DNA of 64,000 nt from Burkholderiales bacterium PBB1 (GCA_002255905.1 NKIN01000001.1:248001-312000), one strand, 5' to 3'; shown: positions 33,001 to 33,695, counted from the stretch's first letter. Notes: a model not told the origin generated them from the letters alone. Numbers and translations: made by a program.

Positions 33001-33695
33001 ACGTCGGTATTGGCCGGGCTCGGGCCCCAGGCGGTCTTGCCGTCGGGTGCGATCAGGCGCCACCAGGTGTCGCCCTGGGACAGCTTGCTGTCGAGGAAGT
33101 AGCGATCACCCGCGTTCGCGGTGAAGCTGTAGGCGTCGGTCTCGTTGGCCGGGCTGAGCTGGCCGGTGACCGTGGTGCCCGGCGTCAGGCTTTGCGCCTT
33201 GCTGAGGTCGACCAGGCGGAAGCTGTAGTCGCCCGTCTTGTCGGCAACGCCGTCGACCGACAAGGTGTAGTCGCCGGCCTTCAAGTCAAGCGCCGTGTTG
33301 CCGCCCAGATCGGCGCCGTCGGCCGAGCGCAGCGAGGTGGGCGGTACCACCGTGCCGTTGGGGCCGTTGAGCGACCACTGCAGCTGGCTGTCTGGCGTCA
33401 GGGAGTCGAAGACGATGCGGACATCGTTCTTCAGCGAGAAACTGTACTTGTCGACTTCGCCAGGGACGTCGATGCGGCCATCCACCCGTGGCACCACGGT
33501 GTCGCCCGACAGCAGCACCCGGGGTTCCAGCGCTTCGACCAGCGGTGCGGTGCGCACGGTGGGCGCGGCCGGCACGATGGCTTCCAGCGCACGCCGCACC
33601 AGACGGCCGAGCAGGGTGCGTTCCACCGGAGCCAGCACCGGGCCGTTCTTCTTCCGCTTGCGGCGAGAACTGGAACTTCTGACTTCGGTATCCAA
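1..33695 (-). CDS. Giant multidomain extracellular protein, LEPR-XLL family (3' end outside window)
   Basis: One uninterrupted minus-strand frame of at least 11,231 codons. I checked the codon phase at the start, near 5.1 kb and at the left edge, and it is the same throughout; the encoded text reads as continuous secreted-protein sequence. Approximate order by residue: basic N-terminus; LEPRVLLS near 56-63; PPC/LamG/beta-sandwich array 60-3145; about 17 CARDB-like repeats 3145-5347; PPC- and TIG-like domains to 5550; helical and DUF11/Ig-like parts to 6200; propeller-like 6250-6510; Big5-like 6520-6650; nine He_PIG/cadherin-like 6750-7610; RHS-like 7820-8060; dockerin-like 8180-8235; Big2 and ZU5-like to 8650; YVTN-like propeller 8890-9320; hydrolase-like 9550-9750; metallopeptidase-like 10,700-10,900. 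Probably a secreted or cell-surface adhesin; the export route (perhaps type I) and the C-terminal signal are outside the window. There is no in-frame ATG before about 32.7 kb, so the start is non-ATG. I chose TTG 33,695 because of a GGAG 6 nt upstream; GTG 33,818 is the alternative. Confidence 0.93.
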   Translation of the reverse strand, partial: MDTEVRSSSSRRKRKKNGPVLAPVERTLLGRLVRRALEAIVPAAPTVRTAPLVEALEPRVLLSGDTVVPRVDGRIDVPGEVDKYSFSLKNDVRIVFDSLTPDSQLQWSLNGPNGTVVPPTSLRSADGADLGGNTALDLKAGDYTLSVDGVADKTGDYSFRLVDLSKAQSLTPGTTVTGQLSPANETDAYSFTANAGDRYFLDSKLSQGDTWWRLIAPDGKTAWGPSPANTDVENFTTTQSGTYTLLLEGRVTSAVATANYSFNLQPVVDTQRTLTIGQPQRLAPDWTAGGLSIEASRWIEATSTPALDATRTVTIEAWINVSRFTNSYMPVIYKGADDASLGAGRTYGLFVTSGGDLLLSTGDANGEQALFTSGGPIKLGTPTHVAATIDRNAGVMSLFVDGVLVSSGSVRTNLSATSSAKPLFIGHTNEPYGGFGPLVGTVDEVRIWNLVRSAAEIAAARSSVLNGSEAGLALYYKLDDGAGTSAIDSSANGNTGRVVGRNDNLPDAIEGRIATPGQRVLYTLDVAQTRTVVFDSLADTNFAWSLTGPRGDLVANRSFQGSDSQDFGGFNGYSGDIARGDRAVYTLAPGRYTLSVDAPGDTVGDFAFRLIDLATATAITPGTAVNGVLVPGNSTQAYRFNVNAGDRFFFDRLSAANTDALWRLISPTGEQLWSSGFGSDVAEATYLQAGIYTLLIEGRRYNTAANAFSFNVLPRGNTLAARTTSFNQEFNGPALDPMWLVGPNGNPGLDNPVPYRFETLDGASVLRLQGSMPYNSGRAAGFTQATNVVAQGLSYEVRFNTLVQSAATGVDELIGLNIVDVDDPGRYAYIDLFSDSNGGGRVVRTGTGGIGGGAFATQQGFAFTDNTWYRLKLEAAADGNLRAVLLSDGGVELFSRDLGFTTDAFARGARFGIFQNNTMGGTTPRDVAIDWARLTTTPAAPQPLVLGQLTNGNRAVPTQRDVYTFTVAQDTQVVMDPRNDNGALRWTITDDRGVIGSLNFQQRSWDWGSNPVVALKAGTYTLRIDGNTTGAYGFRLLDLASATVFTPGTSQSGSLVPGNATALYAFDATAGDKVYFDIQSVANGDSSWRLISPSGDQRWINGLGSDVDVSTLDQTGRWVLVIEGRRYQAASTNAYRFNVQPVVATTTDIVLGQQIGVTPRWVAGAPALGSGSAIAFDAMREVSVPGSAAVNPLTNMTFEAWIRPDRYPATWTPIAYKEGPQGSGTYAMWLNSSGYIQFYTADAGGSQSVPTAAGSIQLGRWTHVAGVIDRSSGTPQMLIYLDGVLAASRSIRSTPAVDVPDPLRIGSSSYVGMGNGSYDRFDGVIDEVRLWNVARSGAQIAANRNLAITTPTAGLVLRLGFDEGTGNIAADSSGNGANGSIGHLYNSTAGAIAGVLTLPGQTDTYRFTLASDRRIAFDSLLNPSGTFNWTLSGPQGVVAVRNLASTDSSDGFPVYDLKAGTYTLTIDAQGDQTGNYALRLLDLSTATPLTPGTDVSGTLAPGSETDAYQFTATAGQQFFFDLLTANNGDGRFRLISPLGTEVWSTGLTSDVGTFAVPLSGVYTLLVEGRRYSQLTPNAYRFNLRPVVDTTTDFSLGQSVGLAPRVVAGKIGNAISLDAIRRIEVADSAATDLRGSVTVEAWINPARFSNTWMPIVTKDASGAQRTYSLWLNSNGSLYGDSGDASGLHGASTAAGVVATGAWTHVALVIDRSSGTPQVRILINGVDATASNNGGPPNPAGAVGTGGPLRIGGTGDPSSAYSPFDGAIDDVRIWSVARSAGQIAAGKDAPLTGTQAGLAVYQPLDSVAGTSVASGISGGAAGTVVHSFGQVSGTLAGNLGSAGQVDRYRFTLTDRRLVAFDNLSNSYGTVNWRLTGPGGLDINKSIVGTDSSDGSTVLDLASGTYTISISANGDSTAPYGLRLIDLSTLPSLSPGTALSGVLDPGSRTDGYRFTGTAGARYYLDQQAASNSDGRVRLISPFGDEVWNTALGSDIDTFALPYSGTYTLLVEGRRYNTDVPNAYSLNLQPVTDVQRPLVIGQPQSVDPGWQPAGGQIGGALALNGARWIQAPSTPALDLTRQVTLEAWIRPDAFRQTWTPVFYKGDGNAQQRSYSLWLNANGSVLLSTGDGSEQYFLTAPGLITPGTWQHVAGVIDRDAGTMRIVIDGVAVPLAQGTATVRNTNASAAASPLLIGASVETFAQPFAGRIDDVRVWNVARSTADIAAARNTALTGGEAGLVLNYRLDGSGDTIAVADAGLAGRTGVVAGYGGGLPDTVQGRIALPGQQVVYTLDVTQQRTVVFDALSDVNFTWSLAAATGKLVNNRSFQSSDSRDFSGFNGYSPDLTRSDRAVYTLAPGRYTLSVDAPGDAVGDFAFRLIDLASAIAITPGTVVNGTLVPGNATQAYRINVAAGDRYYFDQLSAANADVQWRLVSPTGEQLWSSYFGADVAERTYLQAGVYTLLVEGRRYNTVANAYSFNVIPRGNSLTERVPGFNQEFDGPTLDALWTSGGVPPTLVDRGGLNTRFETLDGASVLRVQNTFTSGNAGYGLLSSGNVAGAGIRYEVRFNTLTQAAGGANNELLGLMLRDAADPNVWIATALGSDTAGASRQLRVDARGVGGNSYFQSTSFAFADNTWYRLRLEATPNGGFFAVLASDAGVDLATLSFGTATADAFASGARAALYQSNAISGGAATQTDVAIDWARLSSTPAAAAPLALGTLVNGNRATNNQRDLYTFTLAQDTQVVMDTRVDNGALVWTLTGDRGVMGSLNFQQRSWDIGSNPVMALQAGTYTLRIDGNTTGAYGFRLLDLATATVFTPATPQSGSLAPGNSTALYAFDAAAGDKVYFDIQSVSNGDSTWRLISPSGDQRWLTGLGSDVDVTTLDQAGRWVLVLEGRRYQAATTNAFRFNVQPVTDKAGALTLGQRVDGTLDATGQQASYTFDLAQRSRLLFDALSDSPYTWSLSGPRGVVIGRDAAGRVGFLGDSRTIRYSDSIDIGGNPLLDLIAGRYTLTIDAPADATGSYAFRLLDLAAATPLSPGVATTGSLNPGNETDLYNFSAAAGDKFYFDAQLFSATTDGQWRLFGPNGNVLFANYGYGDQDVMALPEAGTYTLAIEGRRYQTASNDYRFMVQPLADTAPVRITALEVTPAPDVRPADLQVTAATAIEAGSTVTVSWNDRNDGVLPTAGNWRDRVVVTRVDTGEVLGSAVLAIDGATGALAAGAQVARSLQIQLPDGARGAGALRFTVTTDIDNALAEQNATGDAETNNAIATVVTSVLPTYADLQPSGLTVQPASGWQAGDTVTVSWRSSNTGTRDASGAWQETLLVRNLTTNQTVQAITVTHDGSTLAAGGAFVDRSVSFTWPGGTLGTGVYTYTVALDTSDAVFEANVGGTGESNNASSLTIASAPDLQVSGLALDPAPLLAGSTQTLRWNDINTGNAAVRSGYADRIVVVNTTTQQTLLNATLLYDAAVLGPIAAGGVRAREFSFQLPDGAAGVGALSITVVTDSDSAGNTSIAEANASGTAEGNNSTTITATSSAAAYADLVVSNVTVPATARGGSTVTVTWTVTNQGAAPALGNWIDRVVLSADTLFGNADDRAAVDVGHAGPLAAGASYTAQAELTLPLNFDGSLNVIVRSDATSAVLEPDTRANNTSPPQPITVAAPYADFTVEAVSAPATALSGTAIELAWRVRNVGDSTAAGSWQDRVVLSQDGVFGNADDVVLGTVNRSGPVAAGDAYTVRQTFTLPFELTGSWQVLVKSDVNALVFEGGRVGNNLGTAATPLQINPAPAANLVASSVVGTASGVALAGAAVTVGWNVANTGEAAAPGPWIDYVYISPDGQLTGATLLGSRTRTDALAAGESYSASLLVNLPAWADTDTARLLVVTDAGNQVYESQREADNLASTPLALRHVDLRADRLVAVSNATSGDTIQVAFDVTQAGSAALTGNWTDRLYLSRDTVLDANDRLLGIRDVTATLNPGDTYRSSFTVTLPIDADGPWYLIGQADAGNRVNEVGAETNNTTSAPITVALAPYADLQTSAVTAPAQTIGDPARLTVSWTVSNAGTGTGASTNWVDSVIASRDGVLGNGDDIVLGTYSRSGALAVGDSYTRSETVLAPPSLSGRFTLFVQADSAGQVFENGLESNNAASTAPVDIMPIAYADLQVVSAGTAASAQSGGTVTVTWRVENRGIGRTDLSSWSDRITLATNADGSGVVASGSFDHLGTLSAGTGYDRTGTLTLPQGLSGTYYVFVDTGTPYEFIYGDNNRRLAGQVTVTVAPSADLVVQSITAPAAANEGSAIQISWTVLNQGAAAATGNISDLVQLIKPGDATVLPLTLGSFTYAAGLEAGKFYTRTERFVLPAHIEGGWVVRVTTNVGSQVFELGTRADNNTTLDDQLLLLSANPRPDLQVSTIDAPAAVTAGSGFAVTYQVVNRGTVGTAGRWNDKVYLSLDNKFSGDDLLLDSVPNPQALDALVGAYSATTKTVSVPTRYQGQAYILVVADGDNTLDEHPNDANNVTARAITINPYPPADLVASNVSAPAQAVYGSEIEVRFKVTNNGVNLTDKTSWVDSVWLARDKTRPTPGLTDENGNVIGNGGIFLGSAVHTGVLAVGESYEAVIKVRIPSVIASGSYYITPWTDAYDAVLEDTFVPNADDPNEFDSNNYKARSIDIIGNPTPPLPDLQVTSVVADATGSTDAPFTVSWTVQNRDDGNANDWVDSVFVSDLPYGSPGAKTWFLGSFSRVKSLARLESYTNTQSFMLSPAVKASYVTVITDTNPVMPFVVESREDNNSASTVTQIVPRPADLVPLSLTAQAQNYSGEKTTVSWTVQNQGQAVWSGTKRWIDEVWISPDPVFGSRAIKLGSVLHDNGSGLAAGQSYTETADFTLPAGIDGPYYLHLIVDAAGGQPVPEDVSNRNDYSLGKYSASAYEPVNLDNNRLSTTLPVTYREPDLVIATQGFTVPPTASSGDLINVGYTVTNQGNRATRQDRWLDRIYLSRDPSLDSSDLQVGSFMRYGALAAGASYTQNFQLQLPEGTDGRWYLIAYTDSDLVGLNIGDPSPTETGRIGYTGDAVPEFRGEGNNVTVKPIDITLRASADLRVQAGSVTIPERVLTGQVLDLSYTVVNAGAGSTPPAQSSWTDRIYLSADSSLDLNADRQIGEVTHTGGLAAGASYSVNKSIRLGNDLVGPYYVFVVTDPADRNPRGRVYEGNNEGNNATASVLPLLIEQPPPADLVVTSFNLPQSGAVNQDITLSWTVKNQGQYAAQGSWSDAVYLSADGEWSLDDIRLGQIDHAGTIEPGASYTTPAKAFTLPPMKAGQYRVIVRPDIYNQVYEGSDEGNNITPSSNTVSVTVPELQLGVAQGTMLKVGVGQLYKVHVDAGQTLRFSLDTAQPDAADEIYVRWNDVPTAAKFDASFNTPLQPDQTAVVPTSQAGDYYVMVRSLSAGTPSFAATLKVEALPFQITDVTPDQGGDGRWVSVTISGAQFKAGAVAKLVRPGLSEIEPSQVQVVDATTIVAIFDLRNQPHGLYDVQVTNPNGAVAVLPYRYLIERAMPIDVTLGLGGPRALSPSSSGLYHVTLENGTNVDTPYVYFQIGVPEMGDNAKVLGLPYVSFASNVRGGPAAADDPNAAWASLDSEVNTTGYNLAPGYVLDLQAGGSAGLNFTAQTYPGFQAIVAKDPVALRAILADARPEWIADGSFETRLTALNAFIQALIDNPVAGQKALDKVRRYMPFRFNVFASATAMTRDEFVQRQSADAEALRLKVLADRSASVALIGLASDAEGWKQSYLAALEQAGLLRPVDEAPPIRQQPRVAGVLAVLTSGVTLGTAGRSVQSDGDLVAFFGQIATWYGDQPGTLAPIASYDTLIVGTDDGPELIQVPVPSLPQLSDYNLGLAQATYLNAFNVFAKGSSNPASATASSDLSQLGLQTLFDLLASSTAQASLTGPAGYGDQQFLPADQSLPYTVNFQNASTASSTVKEVRIVQKLDPAFSVYSFRLGDLQLGDVTVHIPAGRATYQGDIDLRNSRGYILRVSAGIDPNTATASWVLQAIDPATGEVLTDATKGLLPPDDANGSGQGYVSYTIDPRFGVTTGQQVHATARVTFDGRVAFDTTDLVQTFDGAAPVTTVTTRALAGNAYDVRWSAVDDAGGSGVLHTSVYVSVDGGGWEIWLRQTTDTSAVYQGEAGHRHEFAALSTDNAGNREQPPASLSLPDDGTRSNLGTTPSVDRTTVDTGTPPVPSNATSTNALFRQAEAGVPASTSTTRPSLYTTVLAPFVAQSFVTGIATSGADIGALALLRQADGGFVVSGGANRGALYRVAPDGGSVLNPDADSGVPVYDMTLDSQGRLWATSGGGQLLELDPQSLAVLDRYGDSLTQSLAFDATAQVLYVSSGNGIEKFDLLSRTFSHYSDFRVDDLALAPNGQLWGTSWPRRGEVVSFDANGRPSAQLRLDAALDSIAFGVQGSSLEGLLFLSARRPSGSTAPVSLTMVDLSTMRSLQVATGLQSAEQLLATADGRLLIANGSHVDVLAPVIAPTVTRVNPPNGTLVALPTSQIEVQFDQDMLADGSANSVTLVSQYALVKTDSALLTTVRPLTARYDAATRTVTLTFEPLVAGDFELVVSKNVAAQSGLRLAADYTSRFLAVDNFSTKVSLTLTGTRSSRLDGSVSWDVTVTNLDTEPLLAPLLLAIDPGRYFAGTVNGGTDFGGGIWLLDVGAALQGARLRPGESTTARTVTLQTLESVTGQRIDLGQGIYAIPYPNSRPELSSTPLTQAIVGQSYAYQAQAADPDGGTVRYVLLQAPEGMQVDAGTGLVTWTPTAQQPALSQVILRAYDNRGAYVTQAYTVTLRGGNAAPQLSVLPAEITLTEGAPWRLALAPFDADGQAVSVMVDGLPGGAVFDPMTGNLDWTPGYASAGRYEGVRITASDGVNVVTATTTLVVLPANGLPTLTVLGPTQVREGDPLRLRLIGSDPDNNTLVYTSPSLPGGALLDPNTGVLTWTPGYAQAGRHELVLRASDGQGYAERRVVIDVLNVNAAPDFGNLSGLTVSEGQPISLRIWPADPDNPSFQVPDRLPDGSLTGDTVAPASVTVSALQLPDGASYDTDTGMLTWTPSFDQAGTRTLRFRAVDDGNGTGVAQSTEVTVQVQVRNVNRPPVVSAINDVTVAKGETGATLFSVSDPDGDPLEVGVSGLPGFGQLTALGGGQYRLDWAPGDQDRGNHVVTVTVRDNGDGGDAHAVLSTSRTFVVGVTSASEPPVLRPIGDQVAVIGSPWTLLVRASDLDQDALTFSATGLPAGVSPTPGVVYGTALLSWTPTAIDAGVYDVSLTVRDDGNGGAGTVGSATRQFRLTARASNAAPVLQPIGDQVVQEGQSYTLALSATDADGDRLSYEVLNAPPGATLDPLTGIFRWTPTLVQAGDYPGVVFRVSDGAASSSETVRITVLQTNQSPVFSVLPPVGGREGAPLSFTPVATDPDGDALLYSVVGALPAGARLDPTTGRFDWTPDYGQAGVYTVQLRTVDRSGAADVLAIEIDVADTNRAPALTVSDHRATVGSRLQFQLVATDADTDQTLRYSASGLPEGATVNAQTGLFDWTPSAGQVGDFLIALHVSDGVATVSRGVLVRVGVVAQGPSVSVVTTPSFPAVPGQLVNATVLADSLAPIVARTLTVNGQAVVLDARGRASIAAGAPGLMRLVATATDADGYTSQTDTVIRVRDPLDLQAPTLTLSLSGNPSVVSAPVAVVGSVQDSALESWTLSIARQGSSTFRTLGQGSQALATPATLAALDPATLVDGYYVLRLQAVDTAGRQSEISVKVEVHSASKVPAVVRTETDASITLAGHPISIVRTYNDLQPDVPGAFGDGWRWALRDLDVSTASDGTANTSGLRAGDRLYLTAPDGSRIGFTFTPVSIAAAGQTFEQARWTADAGSTWSLSSAGGLLQKGLGTYYDLLTGAAYTPQASTARAAFVLQGADGTRYEFSARDGVSRIVYADGVELLVGDAGIATPSGEGLRLERNARGQVSTLVRPDGGQVLYSYNADGRLIGVRQLESATSMRYAYADGHLLIATDGTSGVTVTPAGAGSTSAPLAADLGVAGQYLDQPVAGSLSAGGAALYALTVRASEISASAGGAALIGIVVEADAGSTLAPAIPELAGLTALSSGATAGRAYALFRVTDAGLLALRLAAASGNGGFHLRVFAVGDVNLDGQVDGSDASLLSAARAAGSVNPQMDVNLDGAVDATDTQLLYANFGYTPNRAPVLKDTSLLTHVDLQLTASMAAAADDIEGDPVTLRVVGASHGSARMSGDGRSIIFRPEAGYSGVAQVSLVADDGYLSSAVHTYTVNVSNAALIAIDILTRRPVIQTGSAVQMGFVGDFEDQTGVELAPDYLQLRTVGGDAATINGNGVLRGMHNGYGALVASRGDLSAATAYVVGAPTTLDDAAIQLGGIDTYPGSVTLAAQGGQRQIKVTSLDEEVASAASGAMYFAGDGRVVQISADGLISGLQSGESVVTVIYRSAESRIAVRVQTPSVGPTVVGADGGLVSDASGMRVAVAPGALAADTTVSIQSADPATFGPPMLPADQGYTLGAAFTLDVGPNGMQVPAQLAIPVTGLAEGTEVRFYRAIDLPDPSGAIRHLWLEVESGVVGADGIARTQSPPYPGVLSGGNYIVTGISLKKLQTVRVAEATTGVLSALAGSTAGAAAGGIAFAAATAMVINPLLGIAVTAMGALAGLMTLPFGRSPLVVWGISPVGGFVQSQGNVEVLPGGVGKFSAQVIDSAAVAVTDPRIMSASVELKPGTGGVLAPVLSLDLAQTFWSQAGAPDTGSGVVGQRLEDLTVAFIANGVVVATAPLTADPVLYGRYNVAVPTNVAIGGVKIEVRRTSSVLVSTAGGVPTWAKNVFFSNQVGIEAPGRYAFVALGGQDAVGVITTSNDGTTPANTVVGRISVGDTTKPNQPDAPRDVAITADNARAYVTLRSSHSVAVVDTLMLRQLDAVADLPLDPNNPNDPARAATLGVQPINLPDDARPFWIVLDDAQGLAFVGDEATSTGGGGRIYVLDIDPSSDTYNQLIATLTAQDANGPVAPFGFRGLVMDSAAGQLLALAPGGKKLFGDDRDNDTTRPLPGRIIVFDVRSLRGNLAIGLPLTKIEQVIDVGPEPYGISGTSEAGRVIFTNRAFDGDTDATDSNSQNRPGGVGFMQREAGGRIWSTPRYLNLTLGSATDKFDVNNAQAVVVTQDLRWAFVTGYNQYIQGVASHDPDISLAQPAGGNVGIIRDPFHLYTEEGDPKQGLIAATRMTPYSFPDNLALSPNGEYLYVAYSGSNQVQVFGVSAMIAEVERILALPANQGGGLDALARTPINEFLRPYSETGALLGPDDDPFLVKIPNPLIDLRADYRLRGTGSLQEFGNFINQDRAPLAPGASPRGIAVQDDFLKLLTPASTTDVTDTTPTFTWTTSGRAGSARLFVSAFQPGQGLFPSDKPVASTYPNPDHLATAYGQYILTGSSYSLDANANRIYTSERFDLETGAGVQSTTLPDLSMLTKGQSYWWGVEVTTPDGRVYRDSQQFKVAAAGATPASNALPTTYAAVTLITHGFQVPYLSDGRATTDISNLIELGQAIARQGDGALFIYHPEDGSWTSPDGVSMASVLGKSLVLVSDWTREAAISDSGFAEAAADALFASIMGMISTGDAVGTALKTSAWHMIGFGRGASVTSEIVQRFGAYLPTGAAGGIPDLQVTTLDPHDFTQDSLAFPLKDALSIVSAASNLVPYVGKYLSKFIDALAKAVHLLALDTLAYNDFKDPTVENWSNISFLDNYYQDVGGDTPPNSSFTSFLIDDVFKRISFSSLLQGFTSNGRAITGADVNLNLNGRPGFQYDDPYVGLGSPDARTVAWYAGTADLQIQLFPGNADLATTPNDRIWRQVADRLYVPSATNERILRTGFLGNGFPWYRAQEVQNGAYLVPKTESFARTDTRSWEGIGAGAFYSVLGGGVALRPQSAATPTDLTTNNTQFGVTDAPIPSVFNGDFQASIRPFFGRFPLIAGSNTWLEIPGWSLQGGSGGKLQGLALAPHLQAGWFETVQNDIIAAATDLVNSSLHKSEEVQSLVTKLVGAAGQQVQGQGYPLYDFFGALLGKQISKQVETVKSSIWNDPVAAFTEVRNTINAAWLAVKGDVLAEVSGELIGDFFATLKKKASVKGLASAAGGAIKGAIGDAIPALESYLQEKLLDYSFQLSVVNDTLTHNRMYIGPDASRLALDFAVAAGVDANSKLEIFATDDVSQQVWQFGSVSMLGQPGTDLTTLEKPAMQTVRLNIPPDARGHQVTLSFKWVAANPLDVIQLDNIHMDSGIVVTDNYGDQNDQAIYLSNALHPLGPQGPEVAGNFESVDGTNRIAFTVSNTSSVARVMRITVGANYFVELDDGLASTVVNDGADHTLAAFTLAAGASKTLYLRARVSDAALPKFDNNEAWLMQAPVTIDTLSGTHVLTRTTLMAYHLAELSDLNAYDGTMNLADTRVGGTRTVHIKNDTPLAIYGVDGIPWKTKGGVSTLTFTAQESDIATKWLDSFEVRKGSDVWSTTLMRSDVRPIQQLKVPVQLIRDTLLRLYDELWSARKSGTVDVNPLDQYYTAVPGASTQFNTVPEYAKFLDFMTGSSFPDVVIDRDVLNSRIDTIIEGMLEAIQQVYRTFLKDVPGSLVPALELIDSGLTGDVSVRTTGDSQSRSSGDFSGSSSLLGSSSQDFRSLFFLGANGVIQPGAAQPAPEQIDTEWKLRVDETAAGKKYRLVNALNADQSSSINILLDNLLRSAGTETSVVDLFGFGTRIGKTIAHEFGHQLGLFDEYGPASSLPAFYQSGFFQDSAQASNLNFMGNLLNLQVTQKQLVALSMALDEPSLAVADGSAAAGHISLSADDLITWLRGLQLLDLYHYPGNTPRQEGGDAPAVYDAAGTPVSQPSTTTTAFTTTTPTAVPVWTVPTSGVATGITDSGFDATSAWTADGQASVTGGKGVLAEGDAYLSRLMQWAVVPEGATGLSFTVQVTAGPQATDQPPDAFEVSLLNGPTGQSLLPLAALTASDAAVNLQLGANANLATGTTATVLPDGSVRYVVPLKADAAGRTAVLFLDLLSFGPPGSVVQVDDVSFVSTPPAGDLAPVFAPVPAPAPVDEGSAWSLQLAATDPQGEAVSYVLDTAPSGAQVSATGLITWTAADGPANASFTVRAVDALGNSSAPLSFVVPVRNVAPSLNVSAPASLVAGQAFELV
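1050..1560 (-). other. Metzincin-like metallopeptidase domain in the giant protein
   Basis: HEFGHQLGLFDE (1,257-1,292) fits HExxHxxGxxD/H, with two His and a third ligand Asp plus the catalytic Glu. A candidate Met-turn, NFMGN (Met codon 1,173-1,175), follows about 30-40 residues later, as in metzincins. It is preceded by TRIGKTIA, the usual helix lead-in. All visible zinc-binding and catalytic residues are present, so it may be active, for example in self-processing or substrate degradation. A lectin-like beta domain (0.4-0.85 kb) follows. Confidence 0.75.
4440..5040 (-). other. Alpha/beta-hydrolase-like domain with replaced nucleophile
   Basis: The segment begins with hydrophobic strand VTLITHGF, which resembles the oxyanion-hole HG motif of lipases. 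It continues with a helix and the strand-turn-helix WHMIGFGRGASV at about 4,630-4,655, where a lipase would have G-x-S-x-G. Here it is G-F-G-R-G (4,632-4,646), so the usual Ser nucleophile is Gly. The fold call is by pattern only; if right, the domain is likely a non-catalytic relic or binding module. Confidence 0.5.
5740..7030 (-). other. YVTN-like beta-propeller of the giant protein
   Basis: Blades carry the YVTN-type pattern: AFVALGGQDAVGVI, PRDVAITADNARAYVTLRSS, AVVDT, AFVGDEA, GRIYVLDID, GEYLYVAYSGSNQVQVF. Several are preceded by P-x-x-[VI]-A-[IL]-[TS]-x-[DN]. This is a common surface-layer propeller in bacteria and archaea. A Fn3-like domain (DTTPTFTW) follows at about 5.45-5.06 kb. Confidence 0.7.
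7500..8660 (-). other. Big2-like and ZU5-like domains with a hydrophobic Ala/Gly stretch
   Basis: Two Big2-like halves (8.66-8.17 kb; a GLISGLQSGESVVTV-type strand) are followed by a ZU5-like domain beginning GADGGLVSD, with VAPGALAADT at about 8.15-7.75 kb. After that comes a roughly 45-residue hydrophobic Ala/Gly/Leu-rich stretch at about 7.70-7.53 kb. This could be buried, membrane-inserting, or a glycine-zipper-like helix. It is unusual in an otherwise beta-rich, polar protein. Confidence 0.5.
8996..9150 (-). other. Dockerin-type-I-like duplicated calcium loop
   Basis: Two F-hand-like calcium loops, DVNLDGQVDGSD and DVNLDGAVDATD, are separated by about 20 residues, each followed by a short helix with LL. 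This is the duplicated dockerin type I pattern. Dockerins bind cohesins in cellulosomes, but in non-cellulosomal giant proteins the pair often sits alone. No cohesin domain was recognised in the window. A cadherin-like domain (PVLKD onward) follows directly. Confidence 0.75.
9530..10270 (-). other. RHS/YD-like region of the giant protein
   Basis: The segment starts with GHPISIVRTYNDL and GAFGDGWRW, which resembles the opening of RHS shells, and ends with the YD-like strand YSYNADGRLIGVRQL. Only a few YD-type strands are present, so a complete RHS cage is unlikely; it reads as a short RHS-derived domain inside the larger protein. Confidence 0.55.
10850..13450 (-). repeat. Nine He_PIG / cadherin-like Ig repeats
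   Basis: Nine tandem repeats of about 90-110 residues. Each starts with N-x-x-P-x-[LFV], then a [VE]-x-G or EGxP turn, a DPDGD/DADGD calcium-type loop, LPxGAxxDPxTGxxxWTP and an R-x-x-D-x-x-G strand. That is the usual pattern of He_PIG (putative Ig) and cadherin-like domains in bacterial surface proteins. Minus-strand starts lie near 13.44, 13.17, 12.90, 12.63, 12.28, 11.97, 11.67, 11.39 and 11.12 kb. The acidic DxDGD loops suggest calcium-stiffened rods. One more He_PIG-like unit lies far downstream at about 0.1-0.35 kb, followed by the start of another module at the window edge. Confidence 0.82.
14150..14960 (-). other. NHL/SMP-30-like beta-propeller region of the giant protein
   Basis: About 270 residues with repeated blade-like strands, such as GALYRVAPDGG, GRLWATSGG, QLLELDP, LYVSSGNGIEKFD and GQLWGTSW. 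They alternate between a 'reports on an object' strand and a G-x-L-W strand. Such patterns are typical of six- or seven-bladed propellers. A Big5-like Ig domain (PPNGTLV followed by QFDQDM) follows at about 14.14-13.85 kb. Blade count and ligand are not determinable by eye. Confidence 0.55.
17655..24262 (-). repeat. Array of about 17 CARDB-like repeats
   Basis: About 17 head-to-tail repeats, mean near 388 bp (about 129 residues). Each opens with [AP]DL-[VQ]-x-x, followed by a G-x-x-V-x-V-x-W-x-V-x-N-x-G strand pair, W-x-D-x-[VI]-[YV]-[LV]-S, Y-x-x-[TR] and a closing E-x-x-x-x-N-N. This is the pattern of CARDB (cell-adhesion-related, bacterial) Ig-like domains. Starts on the minus strand lie near 24.24, 23.86, 23.49, 23.09, 22.71, 22.35, 21.98, 21.62, 21.24, 20.88, 20.50, 20.13, 19.68, 19.31, 18.87, 18.43 and 18.03 kb. 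They probably form an extended stalk. The repeats differ enough from each other that slippage is unlikely to be recent. Confidence 0.85.
24960..27570 (-). repeat. Internal duplication in the giant gene, copy 2
   Basis: Second copy of the LamG / PPC pair / FNQEF / PPC pair block also found at 30,250-32,860. Its LamG domain (RWIQAPSTPALD) is closer to the LamG of copy 1 (RWIEATSTPALD) than to the two LamG domains lying between the copies. This points to segmental duplication of a whole multi-domain block rather than of single domains. Confidence 0.8.
30250..32860 (-). repeat. Internal duplication in the giant gene, copy 1
   Basis: A block of LamG, paired PPC-like module, FNQEF beta-sandwich and paired PPC-like module. 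It matches the block at 24,960-27,570 domain for domain with an offset of about 5.29 kb. Shared landmarks include VVFD[SA]L, NGYS, YTLAPGRYTLSVDAPGD, GDFAFRLIDLA, NFQQRSWD and GSDVDVSTLDQ/TTLDQ. Protein identity is high but clearly not complete, so the copies have diverged. Confidence 0.8.

Larger units (their letters stand above)
24263..33510 (-). repeat. Eight paired PPC-like modules interleaved with LamG-like and beta-sandwich domains
   Basis: The N-terminal third of the giant protein has a regular layout. A two-part module occurs eight times. Its first half reads like a pre-peptidase C-terminal (PPC) domain with DxYxF, FDSL and YTLxxD motifs; its second half has LxPGxxTxAYxF, WRLISPxG and YTLLVEGRRYNT. 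Starts lie near 33.5, 32.2, 30.9, 29.5, 28.2, 26.9, 25.6 and 24.9 kb. Between them sit four LamG/concanavalin-like domains (about 32.83-32.31, 30.19-29.66, 28.87-28.34 and 27.53-27.02 kb), each with EAWI, GVIDR or TIDRN, and a closing V-R-[IL]-W-N/S. Two other beta-sandwich domains begin FNQEF (31.5-30.9 and 26.2-25.6 kb). LamG folds often bind carbohydrate or protein; the ligand here is unknown. Confidence 0.85.
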
